Below are positions 15,923 through 21,998 of a stretch of 21,998 nucleotides of DNA, piece by piece (the first letter of the stretch is position 1; each line of letters opens with the position of its first letter). Under the pieces are notes generated by a model. The model ran no database searches, had not been told where the DNA came from, and saw only the letters and a list, made by a program, of their open reading frames with translations. This DNA comes from CAZDUS01 sp964609375 (GTDB lineage: Bacteria; Verrucomicrobiota; Kiritimatiellia; CAIKKV01; CAITUY01), in NCBI GenBank assembly GCA_964609375.1, contig CAZSSA010000033.1, positions 1 through 21,998 of the forward strand, in the 5' to 3' direction. Both the position numbers and the translations under genes were made by a program.

Positions 15923-16674
15923 GCCGCTCCCTTCCGCAGAGCCTCGGCCACGACCAGGACCATCGCTTCCCACGTCCGCGCATCGGCATAGCGGGATTGG
16001 TCATCGGGCGGAAGAAAGGCGAGCACCTGTCCGGCAAACTGCTCATACGTGACATCCATGACGTGCGCCTGCAAGTCGGACGCCGGCACATCCACCTGCC
16101 GCGCCATTCCCCCGATGTCCACACCGGTGGAAACCAGCAGATGCAGGTCGAACACATCTCGCGCCTGGGGTGTCTTGCGGAAGCACAGGGCTTCGATCTT
16201 GTGTCGCGCCGCCGTGTCGGGTCCATAGTGGTTGGCGAGAATCGGCGCCAACCGGTATTCCGCGGCCAGTTCGGCAACGACACTCTCAAATCGAATGTCC
16301 GTATCCAGACCGCGCCGCGAGAACTCGATCTTTGTCGGCAGGGCGCGCTCCGACGTATCCGTCCGCAGACCGAGTTTCCATCGTTGCACCGTGTCGGTTT
16401 GCTTCGACAGCGTGATGTGTTCGATTTCAATTCCGCGCGCCATGAGAGTCTGCCTGAAAGGTTTGGCATGCAGAATGCCATCCACCTTGTCGCGCAGGGA
16501 ATGGACAGGTTCCTCCGCGACATCCAGATCCATATCCTCAGAGTAGCGTGTGCTCTTCAGGAAGAAACGCAGGTTACACCCGCCTTTCAGGGCATAGCGC
16601 GTCTTGTCCATCTTCCGGCCCAGCCAGTCGAGGAACAGCAGATGAAACAGTTCCACTGTCTGCCTGTCGTTCAT
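15919..16674 (-). CDS. abiEii: AbiEii/AbiGii-type nucleotidyltransferase toxin
   Basis: 251 residues from the ATG at 16674. The nucleotidyltransferase core is intact: LKGGCNLRFF (Gly31-Gly32) followed by YSEDMDLD with Ser45, Asp47 and Asp49, the pattern GG...S-x-D-x-D that holds the metal ions. TKIEFSRRG (about residue 115) and RHKIEALCFRKTPQARDVFD (about 170-190) match the later family motifs with their Lys and Asp residues. Family members bind GTP or another nucleotide; related MenT toxins add nucleotides to tRNA 3' ends and stop growth, and AbiE systems cause abortive infection of phage-infected cells. It is the first gene of the pair and overlaps abiEi by 4 bases. Its promoter leaves almost no leader, so start-codon recognition may be unusual. 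Confidence 0.9.
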   Translation of the reverse strand: MNDRQTVELFHLLFLDWLGRKMDKTRYALKGGCNLRFFLKSTRYSEDMDLDVAEEPVHSLRDKVDGILHAKPFRQTLMARGIEIEHITLSKQTDTVQRWKLGLRTDTSERALPTKIEFSRRGLDTDIRFESVVAELAAEYRLAPILANHYGPDTAARHKIEALCFRKTPQARDVFDLHLLVSTGVDIGGMARQVDVPASDLQAHVMDVTYEQFAGQVLAFLPPDDQSRYADARTWEAMVLVVAEALRKGAA

Positions 16675-16682
16675 AGCAATGC

Positions 16683-16711
16683 AAAATACTCCTTATTGAC
16701 TCCGGTGTCAA
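16683..16711 (-). promoter_or_regulatory. Promoter of the AbiE toxin-antitoxin pair
   Basis: On the minus strand, TTGACA (16711-16706) and TATTTT (16688-16683) are exactly 17 bases apart. The -10 box ends 8 bases before the toxin ATG, so transcription would start within 0-2 bases of it and the mRNA would be nearly leaderless. The AAGGAG seen inside the spacer would not be transcribed from this start. Confidence 0.7.
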
Positions 16712-16714
16712 CAA
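16693..16714. promoter_or_regulatory. Inverted repeat over the abiE -35 box, candidate AbiEi operator
   Basis: TTATTGAC and GTCAACAA (7 of 8 positions complementary) flank the 6-base centre TCCGGT. The repeat covers the whole -35 box and half of the spacer. AbiEi proteins repress by binding inverted repeats in their promoter, so this is the best operator candidate. Confidence 0.55.
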
Positions 16715-16722
16715 TAGGTATT

Positions 16723-18636
16723 TCACTTCCCATCCGCATCCCGCTCCGGGTGTTGTGCTCGGAACGGGGCCGGAGTGAACTCCTCGCGGGTCTCGCCGCG
16801 GGTGCGGGTCCACCCCTCCAGCCGGCCCTTGGCGTCGTAGCGGTATTCGTCGCGCCAGTCCGGCCTCGCGACAATCAAGGGATCGGTATAGTCGCCGCCC
16901 CGGTAATCGATCGAGACGATGCGCTTTTGGTCGTCGTACACCCGGGTTTCGTTCGCGGGGAAGTAGAAGGTGATGAACCCCGGTGCCGAATAGTGGACGC
17001 CGTTATGGGCGAACACGCCGATGTCCACGCGGCTTGAGGTCATCGTGGAGCCCGGCTCGATGGGCCGCCTGGCGTGATAGGGCACCACCAGTTCCGCCGA
17101 CGTTCCGGCGGCGTTGCGGGGCCGGATGCGGATGGCATCGGCATCGCCCCGCAGAACGACCCAGCGGAAGGTCAACGGACGCCCGTTGATATCGCGGCTG
17201 TTCGCCGCGCTGACCACCAGGCGCCGCTCGAAGGCGACGCCGCGAAACACGCGCGCGATGGCAGCGGGGGTGTCGAACAGTTTTTCCGTGGCGCCAGTGA
17301 AGAAATCCACACCGGGCTTCCCCATCTCTTCTTCCAGCACCCGGAGTTGGATCAAGGCCGGAACCTCGTTGCTCCGCAGGGTGTGCGCCAGTTCCTGCAT
17401 CCTGGCCGGATTCATCTCGCCGGCCTGGAAAACGGGCGGGTGGGCCTTGCCGGTGAGGTAATCCTCGGGCGTCTCCACCCGCTTGTTGCTCAGGCGGAAG
17501 ATCATCTGCAAGGTGGGCATCAGGAGCCCGTGCCGTTCCAGGTGCGCGCGCGTGGCGGGCGGGAAGCAGGCCAGCGCCCGCGCCCAGTTGTGCAGGAAAG
17601 GCATGTCGGAGCCGGATGACCCCTGGCTGACCACCACATAGGGCGAATGGGCGGGGTACAGGTCGCCGCGCTCCGGATCGTAGTCATTGTGCTCGACGTA
17701 GAAGTACATATGATTGGAAACGTACTGGGCATATTGCACGGCCATGCTGTGGGGATCCACCATGGCCTCCCGCGGCACGCTGCGCCAGAAAGGCCCCATC
17801 ACGGCCACGGAAGCGTTGCCGAGCACCGGGCGGTTGAAGATGAACGCGGTTTGTTTGGCGTATCCCAATCCCCGTTTGCGTGCCTCGTCGCCATAGACAA
17901 TATACGTGATTTGCGGGAACACCCCCTTCGCCAGTGGGCTATGCGCGCCGTCGCGGTTGTCGTAAAAGATGCCGTTCAATCCCGCCGCCGTGCCCGCCTC
18001 GAACCATTCCTGCGCGGCGTCGCGCTGCGGCGGGGGCCCTACCGATGCGGGTGCCGCGTTCGTATGTTCCGCGAAGAAACTGCGGAAAACCCCCAGGGAA
18101 GCGTCCCACACGGTGTTGGAGACGCCCACCACCACGGTGCCGTTGGTGGCGATGGGGGCGGGGACAACGGCGGCCGCCGCGCGTGCGGCCGCCGCCGTGA
18201 CCTGACGCCGGATTGTGGTTTGCAAGGCGAGCAGGCGCTGTTGCCCCCTCAGGCTCGAAAGATCCGGATCGCTGTCGAACGCCTTGGCGGAGAGCCAGCC
18301 CCTGGCGACGGCGGCTTCGAGGCTGTCCAGCGCCGCCTCCAGCTTGTTCTGGCGGGCTTGCGCGCAACCGAGGTTGTAGTAGTGCGTTGCCGAGTCGGGT
18401 TTTTGGCGGACCGCCCCGGCGAGAAGCGCTTCCGCTTCGGCGTACGCGCCGCGTTTGAACAGTTCGGCGATCTGCTCCTGCGTCTGGTCGTTCACCATCG
18501 CGGGGCTCACGACATCGAACACGTTCGGCTGCGGGCCGGCATGGGGGGCGGTCTCCTGTCCCCGCCCGTTCAGGGCGCATACCAGCGCGGCGCCAATCAT
18601 CCCCTTGTTCAACAACTGTGTTGCGATGTTTTTCAT
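16723..18636 (-). CDS. Secreted TPR protein with a large conserved domain of unknown function
   Basis: 637 residues from the ATG at 18636, with AAAGGAA just upstream. Residues 1-26 look like a signal peptide (MKNIATQLLNKGMIGAALVC). A TPR pair lies at about 48-120: IAELFKRGAYAEAEALLAGA, then YYNLGCAQARQNKLEAALDS. The central 350 residues have LNGIFYDNRDGAHSPL, then MYFYVEHNDYDPERGDLYP, VVVSQGSSGSDMPFLHNWA and LLMPTLQMIFRLSN. I recall this arrangement from uncharacterised planctomycete and verrucomicrobial proteins but know no function. A beta-rich region follows (about 470-560), and the end carries a YD-like EYRYDAKGRLEGWTR. The Ser-rich SQGSSGSD is a possible active-site or binding loop; this is speculation. 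It lies 48 bases upstream of the AbiE toxin gene, on the same strand, with its own promoter. Confidence 0.75.
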   Translation of the reverse strand: MKNIATQLLNKGMIGAALVCALNGRGQETAPHAGPQPNVFDVVSPAMVNDQTQEQIAELFKRGAYAEAEALLAGAVRQKPDSATHYYNLGCAQARQNKLEAALDSLEAAVARGWLSAKAFDSDPDLSSLRGQQRLLALQTTIRRQVTAAAARAAAAVVPAPIATNGTVVVGVSNTVWDASLGVFRSFFAEHTNAAPASVGPPPQRDAAQEWFEAGTAAGLNGIFYDNRDGAHSPLAKGVFPQITYIVYGDEARKRGLGYAKQTAFIFNRPVLGNASVAVMGPFWRSVPREAMVDPHSMAVQYAQYVSNHMYFYVEHNDYDPERGDLYPAHSPYVVVSQGSSGSDMPFLHNWARALACFPPATRAHLERHGLLMPTLQMIFRLSNKRVETPEDYLTGKAHPPVFQAGEMNPARMQELAHTLRSNEVPALIQLRVLEEEMGKPGVDFFTGATEKLFDTPAAIARVFRGVAFERRLVVSAANSRDINGRPLTFRWVVLRGDADAIRIRPRNAAGTSAELVVPYHARRPIEPGSTMTSSRVDIGVFAHNGVHYSAPGFITFYFPANETRVYDDQKRIVSIDYRGGDYTDPLIVARPDWRDEYRYDAKGRLEGWTRTRGETREEFTPAPFRAQHPERDADGK

Positions 18637-18660
18637 AAAGTTCCTTTTAGGTTAACGACT

Positions 18661-18712
18661 TGACGGTGTCATCATCTAAATATATTCTCAATAAAACAGA
18701 TGACAAATGTCA
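18661..18712. promoter_or_regulatory. Two TGAC/GTCA palindromes around the TPR gene promoter
   Basis: TGACAAATGTCA (18701-18712) covers the -35 box, and TGACGGTGTCA (18661-18671) lies at the expected transcription start. Both are perfect in their arms (5 and 4 bases). Their position suggests repressor sites. The half-site matches that of the abiE operator candidate, although the spacing differs. Confidence 0.4.
18679..18706 (-). promoter_or_regulatory. Promoter of the secreted TPR gene
   Basis: On the minus strand, TTGTCA (18706-18701) and TATATT (18684-18679) are 16 bases apart; each differs from consensus at one position. Transcription would begin near 18672, giving a leader of about 35 bases with AAAGGAA before the ATG. 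Confidence 0.65.
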
Positions 18713-18783
18713 AGAGGCGTGATTTGTGAACATCATCAACATGGCAAGGCATGCATCATTGACGGGGGCGGGGTCTGATTAGT

Positions 18784-19062
18784 TCCTATTTCCGTACCCG
18801 CCAGGGTTGGGAAATCGATTTTGTGGCCATGCATAAGACGGCCCGTTCGCGCCGACCGCTGATCTGTCAAGTTGCCTATTCTATGAAGGATAAGGAGGTC
18901 CGAGAGCGGGAGTTGCGGGGGGTAGCTGAAGCGGCCCGCCATCTTCGCGTAGCTCGTGTAACCGTGGTGACGTTCAATGACGAGGAGCATGTGGTCGTCG
19001 ATGGGATAGAGGTGGATATCGTCCCCGCTTGGAAGTGGTTGCTCGCCGCAGACACCCCGTAA
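18784..19062 (+). pseudogene. C-terminal tail of an AAA ATPase with DUF4143 domain
   Basis: Reading from 18784, SYFRTRQGWEIDFVA is the nuclease-like signature (YxRTxxGxEIDFV) of DUF4143. It is followed by LICQVAYSMKDKEVRERELR, then VARVTVVTFNDEEHVV and IVPAWKWLLA, the usual ending of these proteins. About the first 300 residues, including the P-loop, are missing, and there is no plausible start codon at the 5' edge of the similarity. The fragment ends with a normal stop. Full-length relatives are common solitary genes in variable regions, of poorly known function. Confidence 0.75.
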
Positions 19063-19227
19063 CTGGTGCCCTGACTGGTGCCGTTCTGGCGGGTATTTCC
19101 TCTTCGTGGGTATTCCCATATACCTCCCAATATCCGGCTGATACATGCCGTGCCGAAAAAGAGATATTGATAGACAACGATTTACGCGGCATGTGCTTGT
19201 CCCTCGGATCCCCCCGAACGGGGAGGG

Positions 19228-19728
19228 GTGTGCGTCACGGTTTGCTACTTTATCCCACCCGGTGATGATGTCATGGTGTGGGATGTTTCGGTAGAGAACC
19301 GGAGTGCCACGGTGCAGGCGCTTTCCCTGGCCAGTTATGTTGAGTTCGGTATTCTTGATTTCATGCGTGAGATGTTCTGGTGTTACCTCAAGAACCACAT
19401 TGGGTTCACCTTCGAGCCTGCGGAGAACTGGATCAAGTACGATTATCACGTTTTTGAAGCGCCGTTCGCTCCGGCGATATTCATGTCCTGTACGCGCCCT
19501 GTCGATGGCTTTGAGTGTTCCCGCGAGGCTTTTTGCGGACGGGGCGGCTCTCTTGAAAGGCCAGCCATGGCGCTGGCCGGCTCGGAACTCCCCGGCGGCG
19601 GTCATGGATGCGGGACACTGGGGGTTCATCTTGACCTCGCGCCCGGCAGTCGGGAACGCTTTGCCTATATCCTTGGCGTGGCGGAGGGCGGCGCACCCGA
19701 TATCGCGGACGACGCAAAACAACACTAG
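19228..19728 (+). pseudogene. GH94 (cellobiose-phosphorylase-like) N-terminal fragment
   Basis: The frame reads VTVCYFIPPGDDVMVWDVSV, then LSLASYVEFGILDFMREM, and HVFEAPFAPAIFMSCTRPVD. It continues with GFECSREAFCGRGGSLERP and ELPGGGHGCGTLGVHLDLAP. These are consecutive blocks of the beta-sandwich (GT36/GH94 N) domain of cellobiose or chitobiose phosphorylases. About 100 residues before VTVCYF are missing. After YILGVAEGGA the frame ends within 10 residues, so the linker helices and the whole catalytic (alpha/alpha)6 domain are lost. A G/C-rich hairpin-like stretch (19208-19228) marks the 5' break. It cannot be a phosphorylase now, but shows that a second phosphorolytic enzyme was once encoded near the GH65 block. 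Confidence 0.8.
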
Positions 19729-19785
19729 GAAACTACATGCAGGCCGCAGCCATCAACGCCAATGTCCAGAGTTCGGGATGCTGAT

Positions 19786-20907
19786 TTACAAACTGGGGTT
19801 GCGCAGTAGCCAGAGGCGGAGGAACGGGCTTGCAAAGACAAGTCGCTTTCCCATGGTCGAGATAATGCGCCGTTTCTCCAACTGCCTGACAGCCTTGGTT
19901 ATACTCCCGGTGTTCATCACGCCGGTTTGAAGCATGAAGGACTTGCTGTAGATATTCAGTCCATTGCATGTTGCCAGTCCTTGCAAGCACCGTTTCTGCA
20001 AGGACGTCATGTCTTCCAGAACCTGTTCGAAATACTTGATCTCCCGACCAAAGATCAGCCCCAAGGCGCACTCCACGTCGGCGCTACAGAGGATCTGCCC
20101 CGCACGGGTCGCATCCCACAGGCAATTGCAAACCTCCTGCGCGTCACCAGGATTATCTTCAACCAGGCCGAGAATTTCCTCAAGGACTGCGGTCGATGCC
20201 GTCCGCTTGCCGGAACGGAACTTCGAGACAAGGAAAGGAATAAAATCTTCCCTGGCAATAGAACCGACTGGCACGGCAATTGCCGATTTGTAAAACGGAC
20301 TATCGGGATTGCGGAATATGGCATCCATATCGCTGCGGGAACTGCCGGAATAGATGTACGTACAGTCATGATGGTGCTGAATGCAACCACGCATAATGGC
20401 CAGCAGTCCATCCGCCTCGGGCAGTTTGGCAACATCTTGGAATTCATCGAGGAATAGCACCGGGTTTCGCGACTTGAATGTTACACGGGCTAAATCCAGA
20501 AGCTCGCCAATCGAACGTCCATCCAGGGAATCTGCATCATCCGCTTTGACGGATAGGGAAGGTTCGCCAGTGGCAGGGTTGATGCTGATCGTCGGGCGTA
20601 AATGCGCCAAACTTTTGACCAGTTTCTCAAACATGCCGATTTTCGAGGACGCAGACGATAGGCCCGAAATCAGTCTGGCGCGGACATCCGCCATGCTTTT
20701 GACAAGTTGAAAATCAAAATGCAGCATAACATTGAGCTTTTGCTCCCTGACAACTTCAAAGACAAGAGACGTCTTTCCCGTCCGGCGATCGCCTTCGATG
20801 TGAATATTTTGCCGGGATTCAATATGCCGCGCGATTTCTGCTTCCAGCGCAGGACGGCGACAGAAATCCTCTTTTCCAACGGTTGATCCATAACGAAACG
20901 GGTTCAT
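19786..20907 (-). CDS. AAA family ATPase (archaeal-ATPase type) with C-terminal winged helix
   Basis: 373 residues from the ATG at 20907, preceded by GGGAGG; a longer frame from 20955 lacks such a site and would start upstream of the transcript start predicted below. MNPFRYGSTVGKEDFCRRP is the usual opening of this family. Walker A is EGDRRTGKTSL (Gly39-Thr46) and Walker B is VLFLDEFQD (about residues 149-157). A sensor-like stretch YIYSGSSRSDM follows. The C-terminus holds a winged helix with TGSITKAVRQLEKRRII and the closing FASPFLRLWLL. Such STAND/MNS-like ATPases are scattered, often horizontally acquired, and mostly of unknown role. No partner gene is next to it. Its codon use is more AT-rich than that of the sugar genes, consistent with transfer. 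Confidence 0.88.
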   Translation of the reverse strand: MNPFRYGSTVGKEDFCRRPALEAEIARHIESRQNIHIEGDRRTGKTSLVFEVVREQKLNVMLHFDFQLVKSMADVRARLISGLSSASSKIGMFEKLVKSLAHLRPTISINPATGEPSLSVKADDADSLDGRSIGELLDLARVTFKSRNPVLFLDEFQDVAKLPEADGLLAIMRGCIQHHHDCTYIYSGSSRSDMDAIFRNPDSPFYKSAIAVPVGSIAREDFIPFLVSKFRSGKRTASTAVLEEILGLVEDNPGDAQEVCNCLWDATRAGQILCSADVECALGLIFGREIKYFEQVLEDMTSLQKRCLQGLATCNGLNIYSKSFMLQTGVMNTGSITKAVRQLEKRRIISTMGKRLVFASPFLRLWLLRNPSL

Positions 20908-20937
20908 AACATCCTCCCATGCCTCGATTTCGTTAGC

Positions 20938-20966
20938 ATAATACGCCATCCCCAAAAGATATGCAA
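20938..20966 (-). promoter_or_regulatory. Promoter of the AAA ATPase gene
   Basis: On the minus strand, TTGCAT (20966-20961) and TATTAT (20943-20938) are 17 bases apart. The -10 box is 5 of 6 to consensus, the -35 box weaker. Transcription would start near 20931, giving a leader of about 24 bases that contains GGGAGG, which supports the start codon at 20907. Confidence 0.5.
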
Positions 20967-21080
20967 TAACGTATAGTGCTAAACAGCATAGTTCCAGGCG
21001 GACACCCTTAACCGACTCGCTTAATCGTCTGCTTCTGGGAGGAAGAGCCAGTCACAGGCACCGTCCAGGCGAACCCACCC

Positions 21081-21109
21081 CGCCCTGCGGGCGCCCCTCC
21101 AAGGAGGGG
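21081..21109. repeat. Double hairpin repeat (CGCCC-TGC-GGGCG and CCCCTCC-AA-GGAGGGG)
   Basis: Two perfect hairpins lie end to end: 5-base arms around TGC (21081-21093) and 7-base arms around AA (21094-21109), framed by CCCACC and GATC. I recall very similar G/C-rich double hairpins as dispersed intergenic repeats in several phyla, but could not check. A partly similar GATCCCCCC...GGGGAGGGG stretch is at 19208-19228. Confidence 0.65.
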
Positions 21110-21295
21110 ATCTGGACCGCCACTGACCGAAATCCTTCGTCAATCCGCTCCCATCACCACGTGCTTTGATAAACCCCGCAACGCCGCAAACTTTCCTTCT
21201 GTGACCTATGCGCCTTATTAAATCGGCAAGACGCCGGGCTTCAAGAGGTCACTTAAGCGAATGAATAATAGTATCCGCGGCGGCTACGTGCGAGC

Positions 21296-21331
21296 GGGGT
21301 CGTATATGGTCCAATGTCCATATACAACCCC
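21296..21331. repeat. 14-bp inverted repeat GGGGTCGTATATGG, REP-like
   Basis: Arms 21296-21309 and 21318-21331 match at 13 of 14 positions around an 8-base loop (TCCAATGT). A long arm opening with GGGGTC is the form of REP-type repeats moved by IS200-like REP-associated tyrosine transposases. No such transposase is in the window, so the link is by resemblance. Confidence 0.7.
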
Positions 21332-21351
21332 GAATATTCCTGCAAACCTAG

Positions 21352-21666
21352 GACAGTTTTGATGGTCATAAAAACAACTTTGTATTCCCGCACCGGGACG
21401 GAGGGTCATGTCGGATCAAGCTGTTACCCCTTCTCAAGAAGGCACAACGGATCGCAGGCATCAAAGGGCGACTGCGAGTCCACGACCTACGTCACACGCT
21501 TGGGAGACGGTTACGGCGGGATAAGAAGGTGCCGCTGGAGACGATCATGGGCATCCTGCGCCACGCCGACATCCGGGAGACGCTGATCTACGCTCCCTAC
21601 AGTCTTGAGGAGGGACATGCCGCTATGAAATCGCTGGATGAGCCGATTTCCGTACCCCGCAGGTAG
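21352..21666 (+). pseudogene. Tyrosine recombinase (phage-type integrase), C-terminal fragment
   Basis: After a TAG at 21349-21351 the frame is open to a TAG at 21664. It reads NNFVFPHRDGG, then IKLLPLLKKAQRIAGIKG, RLRVHDLRHTLGRRLRRDK and VPLETIMGILRHADIRETLI, then YAPYSLEEGHAAMKSLDE. This is the second half of the catalytic domain: HDLRHT gives the His and second Arg, LRHAD the next His, and IYAPYS the region of the nucleophilic Tyr. The core-binding domain and first catalytic Arg are missing and no start codon fits. The gene runs toward the 3' end of the tRNA-Ser gene 129 bases away, the normal position of an integrase beside its attachment site. Confidence 0.82.
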
Positions 21667-21683
21667 GTGAAAAATAGGTGAAA
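21664..21683 (+). repeat. Direct repeat TAGGTGAAA, two copies 11 bases apart
   Basis: TAGGTGAAA occurs at 21664-21672 and 21675-21683, directly at the end of the integrase fragment. Several GCGGGT/ACGGGT motifs follow (21687-21727). Short direct repeats beside an attachment site can be arm sites of an integrase; here that is only a suggestion. Confidence 0.4.
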
Positions 21684-21794
21684 TCTGGCGGGTAAGAGGC
21701 GGGTTTTGACGGGTTTTCGGCGGGTACAAGAAGCCCGGTTTTATTGGCAGAAACCCTTGATTCTATAGGATTATCAGGGGTTTTCGGGGCAAAG

Positions 21795-21888
21795 TGGCGG
21801 AGAGGGAGGGATTTGAACCCTCGGTACCGGTTTAAGCCAGTACGACGGTTTAGCAAACCGTTGCTTTCGACCACTCAGCCACCTCTCC
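21795..21888 (-). tRNA. tRNA-Ser (anticodon GCU)
   Basis: On the minus strand the gene runs from GGAGAGG (21888-21882) to CCTCTCC, discriminator G and an encoded CCA (21797-21795), 94 bases in all. The acceptor arms are fully complementary over 7 bases. The D arm has GAGTGGTCGAAAGC. The anticodon stem ACGGT/ACCGT encloses TTGCTAA with anticodon GCT, which reads AGC/AGU serine codons. A long variable arm (TACTGGCTTAAACCGGTA) as in all serine tRNAs is followed by the T arm GAGGGTTCAAATCCCTC. Its 3' end faces the integrase fragment, so it probably served as an attachment site. Confidence 0.97.
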
Positions 21889-21998
21889 ACTTCTTGTACG
21901 AGCAACCGTGCTGCCTTGCAGAACGCTTTCCCGCATGGGTCAGATGCGATGGCGCCCTCCTGCTCAGTCAACAACGCGGCTGAAGGTAGGGAAAAGCC

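Larger units (their letters stand above)
20967..21351. other. Intergenic stretch without a gene, holding two hairpin repeats
   Basis: No frame here has a family resemblance or coding-like composition. Two structured repeats (21081-21109 and 21296-21331) are listed separately. CCAGGCG occurs twice (20992 and 21064). The rest shows nothing I can name. Confidence 0.6.

Noticed and set aside
15997..17037. A 346-residue + strand open frame across abiEii and the TPR gene end
   Set aside because: It runs antisense to two well-supported genes and across the promoter between them; its translation resembles no family.
21795..21888. Searching for a second copy of the tRNA-Ser 3' end as an island boundary within the window
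   Set aside because: I found no repeat of the GAGAGGGAGGGATTTGAACC stretch anywhere else in the window, so no attachment pair can be claimed.
1..21998. CRISPR array, ribosomal RNA, insertion sequence with transposase
   Set aside because: No regularly spaced long repeats, no rRNA-like sequence and no transposase motif were seen on either strand.

Overview
The window looks like an accessory locus on the chromosome of a GC-rich, environmental bacterium. The mix of genes suggests the PVC superphylum, most likely Kiritimatiellota or Lentisphaerota. These genes are several uroporphyrinogen-decarboxylase (URO-D)-like proteins, two uncharacterised TIM-barrel glycosidase-like proteins, a glycoside phosphorylase with its phosphoglucomutase, and a secreted protein of a type I recall from Planctomycetes and Verrucomicrobia. 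The lineage is an inference from gene content; nothing in the window fixes it.

Bases 1-14514 form a carbohydrate-use block, entirely on the + strand and tightly spaced. Order: the 3' end of a probable (alpha/alpha)-toroid glycosidase-like gene; a cytoplasmic DUF6259-like glycosidase; a URO-D-like protein; a xylose-isomerase-like sugar isomerase/epimerase; a second URO-D-like gene that has lost its middle; a secreted glycosidase-like protein; a secreted helical-repeat protein; a GH65 phosphorylase; a third URO-D-like protein; and beta-phosphoglucomutase (pgmB). Most genes have a clear AAGGAG-type ribosome binding site. GH65 plus pgmB gives a complete route from an alpha-glucoside and phosphate to beta-glucose-1-phosphate and then glucose-6-phosphate. 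Secreted enzymes probably trim a glycan outside the cytoplasm and the others finish the job inside. What the URO-D-like proteins do here is not known.

Bases 14515-15295 are a scar. They hold a heptamer tandem repeat, a frameshifted and truncated subtilisin-like protease remnant, a 12-bp inverted repeat, and the C-terminal end of a Fic protein that stops abruptly just before an AbiE toxin-antitoxin pair.

Bases 15296-18636 (minus strand) carry that AbiE type IV toxin-antitoxin pair, with the toxin gene first and a 4-base overlap, and upstream of it a gene for a secreted TPR protein of unknown function. Both have a good promoter overlapping a TGAC/GTCA palindrome.

Bases 18640-21998 are a second decayed zone. 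It contains a DUF4143-type ATPase tail, the N-terminal part of a GH94 phosphorylase, an intact lone AAA ATPase gene (minus strand) with its own promoter, two hairpin repeats, and the C-terminal end of a tyrosine recombinase. The recombinase points at the 3' end of a tRNA-Ser(GCU) gene. This is the usual arrangement at one end of a tRNA-integrated genomic island, so the window probably includes an old island edge at about 21795.
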